In this document: positions 8,406 to 15,966 of the stretch, piece after piece
How the letters are laid out: each line of letters begins with the position of its first letter
Position numbering within the stretch: position 1 is the first letter of the stretch
From: JBBPYR01 sp038199755
GTDB lineage: Bacteria; Chloroflexota; Ktedonobacteria; Ktedonobacterales; Ktedonobacteraceae
NCBI GenBank assembly: GCA_038199755.1
Contig: JBBPYR010000306.1
Span: 1 to 46,273, forward strand
Length of the DNA: 46,273 bases
Reading direction: 5' to 3'
Made by a program: the position numbers and the translations under genes
The notes under the pieces: generated by a model
Database searches by the model: none
Told to the model about the DNA's origin: nothing
Seen by the model: only the letters and a program-made list of their open reading frames with translations

Positions 8406-8570
8406 ATTACGCACGCTCTAGGATCACAACGGGTATCTTGCGCGTCGTCTTTTAGACAGAGCATGGTTACGAGAAGACAACCTCTGCTTTCAGTAAAAAT
8501 TTTCAGGTAGCAGATGAGGAAAGACTATTTCCTCTTTCTCTATCTTACTAGAACACAACGGCACGTCTTT

Positions 8571-9683
8571 TCATGCCCGATTACGCCCATGACGTGCTAA
8601 TTCTCTATACACCCTCTCGTACTGATCGAGCATCGTTGTCAGCGAGAAATGCTGCGCGACATGATTACGGCAGGCCGTGCGCGACACATTCCCCAATGCC
8701 GCCACAAAAGAGGCCGCACCATCGCGATCACCCGGCTCTACCAGGAAACCCGTTTCGCTGTGACGAATAATCTCCGTCGCGGCGCCGCGCCGATAGGCAA
8801 TCACGGGTGTACCCGTTGCCATCGCCTCCACCGGCACCAGACCAAACGGCTCGTCCCACTCAATCGGAAAAAGCAAGCCGCTGCACTGCCCCATCACCTG
8901 CCACAAGTCGGCATGGTCAAGCTGTCCCAGATAGCTCACACGCCGCTCTGCCTGCTGTAATAGGGGATAAATGCGGGTAGTGTAGTAATCCTGATCGTAG
9001 ATGCCACCTGCCACCAGCAAAGGTCGTCCCGCCTTCTGCGCGATTTCGATAGCGGCCTCAACACCCTTTTCGGGCGTGATGCGCCCCGCATACAGCAGCG
9101 GAGCAGCGGGTTCAACGTGCGCGGAAAAAGGAATGGTAGCGATATCCAGGCCATTATAGATCACAGCATCAAACGGCGTGTAATTCCCATACGTTTCAGC
9201 GCACGCCTGCGAAACAGTCACCAGTGTTAAGGGATGCCCACCCTGATGCAAGGTTCGTAGTGCCGCATTGATTTCGGGCGAGACAGCGGGCAAATGGATG
9301 GTATGCAGCACAGGAATATTTTGCCCGAGTGCGCTACACACATACGCAGGCCAATCAAAGGCGTGCGCGTGGATAAGATCGAACTGTTGCTGCCCCTGCA
9401 AGCACAAAAAGAGGGCGAGGAAAAGATTGGCCTGCGCGAAAAAACCGCCATCCGCAGACCGTTCCTGCTCCGGCTCAGAAAAACGAGCGGGCAGCACACC
9501 TTCCGGCACCGCTATCTGCTCAATAGTGACACCGGGCACAAATGACGGTTCGCGTGCGAATAGCGTGACCTCATGTCCACGACCTTGCATACCCTGCGCC
9601 AATTCCGCCAGCATCGCCTGTGCGCCCCCCACATAGGGTTGCCGAATGGTAGTCACTAGGGGCGCAACGATAGCAATTCTCAT
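8571..9683 (-). CDS. GT4-family glycosyltransferase
   Basis: A 370-residue retaining glycosyltransferase of the GT-B fold. The N-terminal half has VGGAQAMLAELAQGMQGRGH, typical acceptor-side signature. The C-terminal half has LLYAGRITPEKGVEAAIEIA and the nucleotide-sugar motif EPFGLVPVE (EX7E), then MATGTPVIAY and ETGFLVEPGD. It has no membrane segment. Its ATG overlaps the stop of the upstream PTPS gene by 4 bp, so the two are translationally coupled. This makes a pteridine glycoside a reasonable product to consider, although GT4 enzymes use many acceptors and the acceptor cannot be read from sequence. Confidence 0.88.
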   Translation of the reverse strand: MRIAIVAPLVTTIRQPYVGGAQAMLAELAQGMQGRGHEVTLFAREPSFVPGVTIEQIAVPEGVLPARFSEPEQERSADGGFFAQANLFLALFLCLQGQQQFDLIHAHAFDWPAYVCSALGQNIPVLHTIHLPAVSPEINAALRTLHQGGHPLTLVTVSQACAETYGNYTPFDAVIYNGLDIATIPFSAHVEPAAPLLYAGRITPEKGVEAAIEIAQKAGRPLLVAGGIYDQDYYTTRIYPLLQQAERRVSYLGQLDHADLWQVMGQCSGLLFPIEWDEPFGLVPVEAMATGTPVIAYRRGAATEIIRHSETGFLVEPGDRDGAASFVAALGNVSRTACRNHVAQHFSLTTMLDQYERVYRELARHGRNRA

Positions 9684-10090
9684 TCCTCGCCTCGATAGAT
9701 GGCGACATTATTTTCCGTCTCGTACAGCTTCACCTCATACAGCAAGCCCGTTGGAAAGCCCTGCACTAGCCGTTCCCAGAATTTCTGTGCCAGCACCTCT
9801 GTTGTCGGTATGCTCCCCTCTAACCAGGAAACATCGTAGTTGAGATGCTTATGATCGACCCAATCAATGACCTGCTCATTCGTGATACGCTTGATGTCGG
9901 TCAAATTCATCACCATGCCTGTACGCGGGTCAATCTTACCCCTCAGCGTCACCTCAAGCGTATAGTTATGGCCATGACCATTGGGATTGGCACATTTATC
10001 ATAAAGGCTATAATTTTCCACTTCCGAAAGCTGATTACTCCATAGCCGATGTGATGCGCTAAACGTTGTGCGCCGTGTGAGATATACCAT
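9680..10090 (-). CDS. 6-pyruvoyl-tetrahydropterin synthase (PTPS/QueD family)
   Basis: A 136-residue enzyme that converts dihydroneopterin triphosphate in biopterin or related pteridine synthesis. Zinc ligands are H14 (SASHRL), H39 and H41 (NGHGHNY). The catalytic Cys is C33 in CANPNGHGHNY, the Asp/His pair is in VDHKHLN, and E124 lies in YETENN. The stretch CxNPNGHGHNY, then GMVMNLTDIK and LYETENN, closely recalls animal PTPS as I remember it, more than short QueD proteins, and no queuosine genes are nearby. It sits between an SDR (11 bp upstream) and a GT4 enzyme (overlapping), forming a compact operon. QueD-like activity cannot be excluded. Confidence 0.88.
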   Translation of the reverse strand: MVYLTRRTTFSASHRLWSNQLSEVENYSLYDKCANPNGHGHNYTLEVTLRGKIDPRTGMVMNLTDIKRITNEQVIDWVDHKHLNYDVSWLEGSIPTTEVLAQKFWERLVQGFPTGLLYEVKLYETENNVAIYRGEE

Positions 10091-10101
10091 AATTGCCTCG
10101 A

Positions 10102-10815
10102 TTATGCATTGCTGAATAACTCAATATTGCTGCCACTGAACATTCGTCCGCTATCATCTGCCAGAAACAGGATGATCTCGGCGAGATCAGCAGCTGTCAT
10201 GCCTGCCTTCAAATGCGGTGCCGCCTGCCGCAACATCTCGGTATCAACCGCACCGGGACTGACCACGCACACGCGAATATTGTGTGGTCTGCCCTCGACC
10301 GCAAGGATTTCCGTCAGACTTGCGATACCCGCCTTGGAGACGTTATAGGCACTCAAGCCAGGGAACTTCTCGACGCCCTTCACCCCTGATAGCGAAGACA
10401 GGTTCACAATTACCCCTTGCTGCTGCACACTCATGAGCCGGAAAGCCTCGCGGCAACACAAAAACGTACCGCGCAGATTGGTATTCATCACAGCATCCCA
10501 CATGGCAACATCCATCTCCATAAAGGGTTGTACCGCGACAATGCCCGCGCAATTAATCAATATATCGACGCGCCCATACGTCTCCCTGACGGTCTGAAAC
10601 AGACGCAGCACATCCTCTTCACGCGCAACATCGCCCTGCACCGCCAGCGCATTACCGCCAACCTGCGCGATCAATTGCGCCGTTTCCTGCAAATGCGCAA
10701 GCGTACGGCTAAAGAGCACTACCTGCGCGCCCTCGTTCGCCAATAGCAAGGAGGTGGCGCGTCCCACTCCTCGCCCCGCCCCAGTAATAATAGCAACACG
10801 ATCTTTGGTACTCAT
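10102..10815 (-). CDS. Short-chain dehydrogenase/reductase (possible pteridine reductase)
   Basis: A 237-residue classical SDR with the NAD(P) motif TGAGRGVGRA, NCAG, and the catalytic Ser (NLSSLSG), Tyr and Lys (SAYNVSKAG), ending in PGAVDTEM. An Arg after the glycine motif and the FSR stretch suggest NADPH. By itself it looks FabG-like. As first gene of an operon with PTPS it could supply the sepiapterin/pyruvoyl-pterin reductase step, which is inferred from context only. The start MSTKDRVAII at 10815 is preferred over an upstream in-frame ATG because homology begins here. A TATAAT ends 6 bp before the ATG, so the transcript may be leaderless. Confidence 0.85.
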   Translation of the reverse strand: MSTKDRVAIITGAGRGVGRATSLLLANEGAQVVLFSRTLAHLQETAQLIAQVGGNALAVQGDVAREEDVLRLFQTVRETYGRVDILINCAGIVAVQPFMEMDVAMWDAVMNTNLRGTFLCCREAFRLMSVQQQGVIVNLSSLSGVKGVEKFPGLSAYNVSKAGIASLTEILAVEGRPHNIRVCVVSPGAVDTEMLRQAAPHLKAGMTAADLAEIILFLADDSGRMFSGSNIELFSNA

Positions 10816-10821
10816 ATAAAA

Positions 10822-10827
10822 ATTATA
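10822..10827 (-). promoter_or_regulatory. -10 box of the SDR-PTPS-GT4 operon
   Basis: On the minus strand TATAAT is followed by TTTTAT and the ATG at 10815. The -35 region 17 bp upstream reads TTACGG, a weak match. The short distance implies the mRNA starts at or next to the start codon. Confidence 0.5.
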
Positions 10828-10916
10828 GCATAGCAAAACAGAGACCGTAATAAGGGCATCTGCAAGGAATGCCCTCCTGTAAGCAAATTTCTTCCTGACA
10901 ATGCCATAGGCCTCAG

Positions 10917-11146
10917 TTACATAGCCTGCCATGTCCACGCATCAGTAGCTACAGAGGCAACTTGCGTGCCATCCGGCGACCACGCCACCGCGAACACATT
11001 CGAGATACTCTGTAATGCCAACAGCGTTGTACCCACAGCAGGAGTCTTCGTAGCTTGGGCATCCGTTGAAGTACAAGCTGTCAATATCAGCAGGAAGCAA
11101 ACACAGTGAGCAATAATCCGGCAAAAGGATGGTGCTTCGTTTTCAT
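10917..11146 (-). pseudogene. Frameshifted remnant of a WD40-like lipoprotein
   Basis: AGAGGAG precedes ATG at 11146, and the frame reads MKTKHHPFAGLLLTVFASC and then stops. In a neighbouring frame the same region continues LLILTACTSTDAQATKTPAV, a lipobox and mature lipoprotein start, and then VFAVAWSPDGTQVASVATD, a WD40/beta-propeller repeat, before a stop at 10917. The length is not divisible by three: one base is missing near 11090. Only one propeller repeat remains, so the gene is both frameshifted and truncated. It lies just upstream of the SDR operon. Confidence 0.7.
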
Positions 11147-11220
11147 GAACGTTCTCCTCTTTAAAAACCCTAAAATTCAGCTTTGCAGCTCATACAAACG
11201 CACGCTTGTTACTAATACTC

Positions 11221-11256
11221 ACATACATTCAGCCGTACATACGGTCATATGTATGT
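11221..11256. promoter_or_regulatory. Interrupted palindrome, possible regulator site
   Basis: ACATACAT (11221-11228) pairs with ATGTATGT (11249-11256), and an inner CCGT/ACGG pair lies within. The spacing suits a dimeric regulator. It may be left over from the now decayed neighbour genes. Confidence 0.4.
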
Positions 11257-11326
11257 CTAAGGCCAATAGGAAAAGTAATAATGTGGGGAAGGTATAGCTG
11301 CTTCATTCTTCAACACAAGTGTGGCA

Positions 11327-11340
11327 GACAAAGCTTTGTC
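11327..11340. promoter_or_regulatory. Perfect palindrome GACAAAGCTTTGTC
   Basis: A 14-nt perfect palindrome lies 37 bp upstream of the -35 box of the XRE fragment. A related ACTTTGACAAAAG follows nearby. It could be an operator for the former XRE gene. Confidence 0.4.
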
Positions 11341-11377
11341 ATAACAGGAGAAACTTTGACAAAAGCCTAGACTTTTT

Positions 11378-11406
11378 TTGACAAGTTACATGTAAATAGC
11401 TATTTT
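11378..11406 (+). promoter_or_regulatory. Promoter facing the truncated XRE gene
   Basis: A perfect TTGACA (11378-11383) with a 17-bp spacer precedes TATTTT (11401-11406), about 96 bp before ATG 11503. A second TTGACA lies just upstream. Confidence 0.5.
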
Positions 11407-11502
11407 CTCGTCTTTTTGGTATATTTGAGGTAGAGACAAACGCATTCTTGACGACGCTCACTATATCGATGCATGACGCACAGATTGAGTAGGGATGAAG
11501 CG

Positions 11503-11665
11503 ATGGCAAATCAAGAAGCACCTGTACCAAATGAACGATTGCGGCGGATGCGTAGCCTTCATGGGTGGTCTCAGGCTGAATTAGCCGAACGCATCGGCAC
11601 CAGCTTTGAAATGGTGAGTCGTTGGGAACGCGGCATCACCGTCCCCAGCCCTTACTACCAAGAGA
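11503..11665 (+). pseudogene. Truncated XRE-type regulator (HTH domain only)
   Basis: From ATG 11503 the frame gives a complete Cro/C1 helix-turn-helix: NERLRRMRSLHGWSQAELAE, then RIGTSFEMVSRWERGITVPS. The pattern ending WERGITxPxPYY is familiar from large XRE regulators of Ktedonobacteria, where a long effector domain follows. Here recognisable homology ends at PYYQE near 11662, and the sequence switches directly into an unrelated solute-binding-protein fragment in another frame. The formal frame runs on to a stop at 11757. Without its effector domain it is probably non-functional, although a small HTH peptide of up to 85 residues could still be made. Confidence 0.7.
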
Positions 11666-12232
11666 GGTGCCGATGGCGTGCGTACCAACGCACGACAACG
11701 GCTAGAGTTCGAGTACTCGACAGCACTATCAAGTCAAATCTGGCGTCTAGATGTTGAAACTATCCTACAGAGTGCCTTCCAGCAGATTGGCATCAAACTC
11801 GATATCCAGAACTATCCACCTCCTATATTCATCGGCTCATTTCTGCCCAAGGGATCTGCTTCTCCGCCAACAGGTGCGGTAGCAGGTCGCTATGATATCG
11901 CCGAATATGCACAAAACTTCTACTATGATCCTGATGATGCCCAGATATTGGCATGTGACCAGTTTCCGCCCGTTGGAAGCAATTATGATTACTATTGCAA
12001 TCATGATCTGGATGCTCTTTATAAGCAGGAGCAAGCAACCGCTGATCCAGGTATTCGGCAACGTATATTTGTACAGATTCATAACATCTACCTCACGCAG
12101 TTCCCCTTCATTGTCCTCAGCGGTCTGCTTCAAATAGTTATGGCAAAGAAGCATACGCATAACTTCCAACCAGGACCCTTCTCTACGGACTCCAACATAT
12201 GGGAGTGGTGGTGTGACCAGGGAAAGTGCTAG
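11666..12232 (+). pseudogene. C-terminal fragment of an oligopeptide ABC-transporter binding protein (SBP family 5)
   Basis: The frame beginning GADGVRTNARQRLEFEYS at 11666 matches the C-terminal lobe of DppA/OppA-like binding proteins: LDVETILQSAFQQIGIKLDI, YDIAEYAQNFYYDPDDAQIL, then the short-repeat end DPGIRQRIFVQIHNIYLTQF. About 188 codons remain from a family usually over 500 residues. The N-terminus, signal peptide and any start with ribosome site are missing. The in-frame GTG at 11678 is unlikely to be used. No permease or ATPase genes are adjacent, so this is a relic joined to the XRE fragment by deletion or rearrangement. Confidence 0.75.
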
Positions 12233-12284
12233 GGAATGCTACATATAGGCAAAACTCACAAAAGGCCCAGTGCGACAGTGAAAC

Positions 12285-12313
12285 TTGTTGAAACACCTTG
12301 CTTTTGTTATAAT
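12285..12313 (+). promoter_or_regulatory. Promoter of the DUF4388 gene
   Basis: TTGTTG (12285-12290), a 17-bp spacer and a perfect TATAAT (12308-12313) lie 89 bp before the ATG. Confidence 0.6.
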
Positions 12314-12402
12314 GCTGAGTACGATACTTTCTGAATGTAAGCGTAAGACATGAATATAGAGCGAGAGCAGTAAAATGCTCGTTGGAGCCATAAACGATCG
12401 CG

Positions 12403-13686
12403 ATGACAACACACGGGGGCAGCATGACCTCAGGCACTTTATTGTCTGGTTATCTCAAAGACTTTAGCTTGGTCGAAGTCTTGCAAGTGATGGAACTCGG
12501 CAGCATGACCGGCGCAATTAACCTCAAACAATCGACAGGACGCTCCGCTATTATCTACTTTAACCAGGGGAAAATGGCGAACTGTACCGAATTTGATGCC
12601 AACGCGCTCACCGTCGGTGATGTGCTACAACAATTGTGCCTCGCAAGCAATGAACAAATCGAGCAAGCTTTCTCACAACAATTGCAGGATGTCGTGGGCA
12701 AGCGCATTGGCGAACGTCTTATTGCCATGCGCGTCATCGACGAAAAACAGTTGCGCGAAGCCCTGCGCACGAAAGCTCTTTGGACATCACGAGAATTATC
12801 CCTCTGGCACGAAGGCACCTATGAGTTTATTGCTAGCTCTAACATCCAAAAACTCTTGCCTTACGGAGAAGCCTCGCTCGACATTGAAGTCATGCGCGTC
12901 ACCATGGAAATGGTGCGTTTTACGGATGAATGGGAGTCGATGCAGGTAGCACTACCACAAGGCATGCAGACAAGGCTCCAGATGTCACCGTATATCCGCC
13001 ATAATATGACATTCCATCCGCGTACACTGGAACTCTTCTTTTACGTGAACAGTTATCACAAAGTACGGCAGATTGCCTGCGCGATGCAAATGCCAGAGTT
13101 AGACATAGCGCGTGAGTTAGTACAACTGATACAACAAAATTTACTCATAGCCATTACGTTACCATCCATGCAGCAGGAACCGTCAAATAACAGTAAACGA
13201 ATGCCGTTACCTAACCCAGCTGAGAAGTTACGCCTGGAAGATTTTCATTTACTTGATCTCCTCGGACGCATGGAGTTGGCCTGGGATGTCCGTAAAAGGC
13301 CGATGGAACGGCTCCCCGCACTGGCCGCGTTCGTCAACTGGACCATGGATGCGCTGGCAGAAACATGCCACATGAACGACATAGAACTGGACCCAAACAC
13401 CCTACAAAACCTGCTCATCAAAGATCATCTATATAGCGTTGGCAACTATACATTCCAGGTCAGCGAAAACCACATTGATATTGCCAGCTTTACAGAACTC
13501 TGTGAAGAAATACAAGAAGACTTTAGAAAGACACAGATGTTTTATGAGCAGGCAGTGAACATTCTCCAGCGTATCCTGGCAAACATCTTTGAAACCATTA
13601 ATGCACGTGTGGCCAATCCACGGGAACGCCTGGAAAATCAGGATGTGTGGGAAGCCATGTTCCAGCAATTCGCCGAGCAAGCATAA
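12403..13686 (+). CDS. DUF4388 (PATAN) domain protein
   Basis: A 427-residue soluble protein. The N-terminal part (about 10-110) fits DUF4388/PATAN: LSGYLKDFSLVEVLQVMELG, then TGAINLKQSTGRSAIIYFNQGKM. PATAN domains are found in signalling proteins and response regulators of bacteria with complex behaviour, and probably mediate protein contacts. The following region has helical repeats like a winged-helix segment (QIACAMQMPELDIARELVQL), and the C-terminus (about 290-427) is helical without a recognised domain. A second ATG at 12424 has GGGGG in front and may be the true start. The gene stands alone and ends in a palindrome shared with the convergent dehydrogenase. Confidence 0.8.
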   Translation: MTTHGGSMTSGTLLSGYLKDFSLVEVLQVMELGSMTGAINLKQSTGRSAIIYFNQGKMANCTEFDANALTVGDVLQQLCLASNEQIEQAFSQQLQDVVGKRIGERLIAMRVIDEKQLREALRTKALWTSRELSLWHEGTYEFIASSNIQKLLPYGEASLDIEVMRVTMEMVRFTDEWESMQVALPQGMQTRLQMSPYIRHNMTFHPRTLELFFYVNSYHKVRQIACAMQMPELDIARELVQLIQQNLLIAITLPSMQQEPSNNSKRMPLPNPAEKLRLEDFHLLDLLGRMELAWDVRKRPMERLPALAAFVNWTMDALAETCHMNDIELDPNTLQNLLIKDHLYSVGNYTFQVSENHIDIASFTELCEEIQEDFRKTQMFYEQAVNILQRILANIFETINARVANPRERLENQDVWEAMFQQFAEQA

Positions 13687-13687
13687 C

Positions 13688-13751
13688 CGCGGAGCTAAAG
13701 AGGGATGGGAGCAGTGTGGCCACACTGCTCCCATCCCTCTTTAGCTCCGCG
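13688..13751. terminator. 64-nt perfect loopless palindrome between convergent genes
   Basis: Arms 13688-13719 and 13720-13751 (32 bp each) are exact complements meeting at GGCC. The right arm contains the final codons and stop of the aldehyde dehydrogenase. The left arm starts one base after the DUF4388 stop codon. There is no T tract on either side. A perfect palindrome of this size is normally unstable in DNA. Confidence 0.85.
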
Positions 13752-15228
13752 TTGGATACGACACAAAAATACTTTTCACCTCACTGAATTCGTCTACAGC
13801 AGCAGAGCCAAGTTCACGGTGTCCATTGCCACTCTGTTTCATGCCCCCAAAGGGCAGGTGAATCTCGGCCCCCGTCGTGGGCGCATTGAAGTAAATCAGA
13901 CCTGACTCAAGCTCGCGCATGGCACGAAAGGTGAGACGGCTACTTTCGGTATAAACAGCCGTAGAAAGGCCATATTCGGTCGCGTTCGCCACTTGCATCG
14001 CCTCTTCATAACTATTCACAGGAATGATAGAGACGAACGGACCAAACACCTCTTCACGTGCAATGCGCATCATGGGCTGCACATCAGTAAAGATGGTTGG
14101 TTGATAGAACGCGCCATCGCTATGTGCGCCATCCATGAGCGGAGTACCACCCGTTACTAGTCTAGCCCCCTCTTGCTTACCAACCTCAGTATACTCATGC
14201 ACCGCCTTGACACGTCCTATGTTGACAAGCGGTCCCATATCGACGCTTGGTTCGAGACCATCGCCGATGGTCAATTTCTTGGCAGCGGCCACAAGGCGAT
14301 CAGTGAAGGCACTCAGCACGGCCTTCTGCACAATCACACGACTCGTGGCAGTACAGCGCTGGCCCGTCGTGCCAAAGGCACCCCATGCCACCCCTTCCAC
14401 AGCGAGACCAAGGTCGGCATCCTCTAAGACCACTACAGCATTTTTGCCACCCAGTTCCAGTGTACAACGGCGCAAATCACGTCCACAGATTTCCGCGACA
14501 CGACGCCCTACTACAGTCGAGCCTGTCAACGAAATCAAATTGACGCGTTTATGAGAGGCCAGCGCATCACCCAACGTGCCGCCAGGTCCCGTCACAACAT
14601 TAAACACGCCTGCCGGTAGCCCCGCTTCCTGCATAATTTCCGCAAGCTTGAGCACGAGCGACGGAGTATCGCTGGCAGGTTTCAGAATCACCGCATTTCC
14701 CGCCAGCAAAGCTGGAAACGTCTTCCATGCCGGAATTGCCAGCGGAAAATTCCAGGGTGTGATGATGCCGACAATACCCAGAGGCTGTCGTATCGTCATG
14801 CAAAACTTGTTGGGTAAGCCAGAGGGTAGTGTCTCCCCTTCAGCACGACGCCCTTCGCCCGCGATAAATTTGGCAACATCGATCGCGGTCTGCACATCGC
14901 CGCGCGTCTCCTTAAGCACCTTGCCCATTTCACGCGTCATCAGTGTCGCCAATTCTTCTTTGCATTGCTCTAACAAGAGCGCGGTACGCAACAGAACCTC
15001 GCCGCGTTCGGGAGCGGGCATAGTAGCCCATGCTCTTTGTGCATTAGCGGCAGCGTCAATAGCCGCCTCAAGATCCGCTGGAGTCGACTTTTGATAGTAG
15101 CCAATAATCTCGCTGGTGTGTGCGGGATTCGTACTTACGAATGTCTCGCCGCTTTTTGAAGGTCGCCATTGACCCGCGATAAAGTTTTGAAATACTTGTT
15201 CTGTTTGTCTTGAAGCTGTTGAAGACAT
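13741..15228 (-). CDS. Aldehyde dehydrogenase, NAD(P)-dependent
   Basis: A 495-residue ALDH-superfamily enzyme that oxidises an aldehyde to its acid. Marks in order: GIITPWNFPLAIPAWKTFPA (cofactor fold), ILKPASDTP, the SLTGSTVVGRRV loop, the catalytic Glu in LELGGKNAVVV, the catalytic Cys in GTTGQRCTATSR, and EEVFGPFVSI near the end. GQRCTATSR recalls semialdehyde dehydrogenases such as the 2-ketoglutarate-semialdehyde group, but the substrate is not certain. The start at 15228 (MSSTASRQTEQ) has GAGGAG eight bases upstream and is preferred to an upstream in-frame ATG. The C-terminal TRS and stop are inside the palindrome shared with the convergent gene. Confidence 0.92.
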   Translation of the reverse strand: MSSTASRQTEQVFQNFIAGQWRPSKSGETFVSTNPAHTSEIIGYYQKSTPADLEAAIDAAANAQRAWATMPAPERGEVLLRTALLLEQCKEELATLMTREMGKVLKETRGDVQTAIDVAKFIAGEGRRAEGETLPSGLPNKFCMTIRQPLGIVGIITPWNFPLAIPAWKTFPALLAGNAVILKPASDTPSLVLKLAEIMQEAGLPAGVFNVVTGPGGTLGDALASHKRVNLISLTGSTVVGRRVAEICGRDLRRCTLELGGKNAVVVLEDADLGLAVEGVAWGAFGTTGQRCTATSRVIVQKAVLSAFTDRLVAAAKKLTIGDGLEPSVDMGPLVNIGRVKAVHEYTEVGKQEGARLVTGGTPLMDGAHSDGAFYQPTIFTDVQPMMRIAREEVFGPFVSIIPVNSYEEAMQVANATEYGLSTAVYTESSRLTFRAMRELESGLIYFNAPTTGAEIHLPFGGMKQSGNGHRELGSAAVDEFSEVKSIFVSYPTRS

Positions 15229-15325
15229 GCTATTACTCCTCGCTGAGTTGCAAGTGGGATCGTCGTTGACCAGTGGCATCTGTTCGACGAAAGAGCCAAT
15301 AACTCTACAAAAGCAATTATAACAT

Positions 15326-15372
15326 ACACGAAAATGCGGGCGACCCGTGACGGGTCACCCGCATTTTCGTGT
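15326..15372. terminator. 47-nt near-perfect hairpin
   Basis: Arms 15326-15348 and 15350-15372 pair with one mismatch around a single central base. It lies 6 bp after the stop of the DUF4177-like gene (minus strand) and upstream of the aldehyde dehydrogenase. A TATAAT for the latter (minus strand, 15316-15321) directly adjoins it. Confidence 0.8.
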
Positions 15373-15378
15373 TTGCTA

Positions 15379-15687
15379 TTAAGCTGTCTCGATCTTGGGA
15401 CCGTCGCCCGTGCTCTCACTATTGGGAGCTGGCGTTGGAGCGGATTCAGCAGAAGGAGTTGGCTCAGCATAGTCAGCCTCTTGTGCTGGACGCTTGAAGA
15501 TGTAGTACGCCGAGTTCTGGGTCAATGGCTGAATACCAACCAGTTCCCAGCCCTCGCGGCCCAATCCGTTCATGTAGCGACGTGCAAATGCACTACGCCG
15601 CTCGTTTCCAATCAAGGTCTCAACACCCTCACTGGAAATACGACCGCGATAATCAATATAGACAACTTTATAGGCCCACTGTCCCAT
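15379..15687 (-). CDS. Small DUF4177-like protein
   Basis: A 102-residue protein. The N-terminal 65 residues (MGQWAYKVVYIDYRGRISSE, then GREGWELVGIQPL and YYIFKRP) have the DUF4177 pattern, a small alpha/beta fold of unknown function. The C-terminal 35 residues are Pro/Ser/Glu-rich and look disordered. A strong GGAAGGAGG site precedes the ATG. Upstream lies an unusually long structured leader (about 280 nt) starting from a TATACT-type promoter. The gene is alone and ends at a 47-nt hairpin. Confidence 0.75.
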   Translation of the reverse strand: MGQWAYKVVYIDYRGRISSEGVETLIGNERRSAFARRYMNGLGREGWELVGIQPLTQNSAYYIFKRPAQEADYAEPTPSAESAPTPAPNSESTGDGPKIETA

Positions 15688-15689
15688 AA

Positions 15690-15966
15690 GGTCCTCCTTC
15701 CTGTCCTTGAAAAGGCACCTTTTGCGGAGCCTTTAACATGCTTCCACTTCTCGTGTGCATTGACCCTACCGCCAGGGCAACCCCCGACCGCATATCCGAT
15801 GCCGTCGTCCGCAGCGACTTCATACAAAGTGTGTTTTTCATTGTTTCGCCTCGCCCGCAAACAAATCTCACTGCATGAAGCCAGCGAACGGTACACCGCG
15901 CGCTGGGTTCCACATTCAACATTTGGTTTACCGCAGGTTGCCCTTGGCGGTAAGGTCCTCTGCACA
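15690..15966 (-). ncRNA. Long structured leader RNA, unassigned (HEARO/omega-RNA-like or intron-derived candidate)
   Basis: The 384-bp gap between the kinase and DUF4177 genes is not empty. On the minus strand a 22-nt segment (15936-15957) pairs with a 21-nt segment (15762-15782) with only small bulges, closing a 196-nt domain. Inside are several G+C-rich stem sequences. A further hairpin, GGCTCC...GGTGCC with T's after it, follows at 15711-15734 just before the ribosome site. A TATACT on the minus strand (15973-15978) would start the transcript about here. The wording of the sequence (GTTGCCCTGGCGGTAGGGTC, AATGCACACGAGAAGTGGAA) reminds me of RNAs upstream of IscB-type ORFs in Ktedonobacter, but this is memory only. 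No HNH or RT gene is next to it. Confidence 0.45.

Larger units (their letters stand above)
11147..11502. other. Gene-free AT-rich gap with two operator-like palindromes
   Basis: This 356-bp stretch separates two decayed genes reading outward. It contains an interrupted palindrome (11221-11256), a perfect 14-nt palindrome (11327-11340) and a promoter facing the XRE fragment. No convincing gene is seen. Confidence 0.6.

Noticed and set aside
9680..10090. QueD of the queuosine/7-deazaguanine pathway
   Set aside because: No queC, queE or queF nearby, and the motifs look closer to true PTPS; mentioned as an alternative only.
14135..14554. Plus-strand ORFs opposite the aldehyde dehydrogenase and similar antisense ORFs throughout
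   Set aside because: They shadow strongly supported genes and have compositions expected of antisense frames.
15612..15965. 117-residue minus-strand ORF across the structured leader
   Set aside because: It runs through the long-range stem and into the DUF4177 gene in another frame, with no family signature and no ribosome site. It is explained by the RNA structure.
15690..15966. SRP RNA, RNase P RNA, tmRNA or T-box
   Set aside because: None of the conserved core sequences of these RNAs could be found on either strand.
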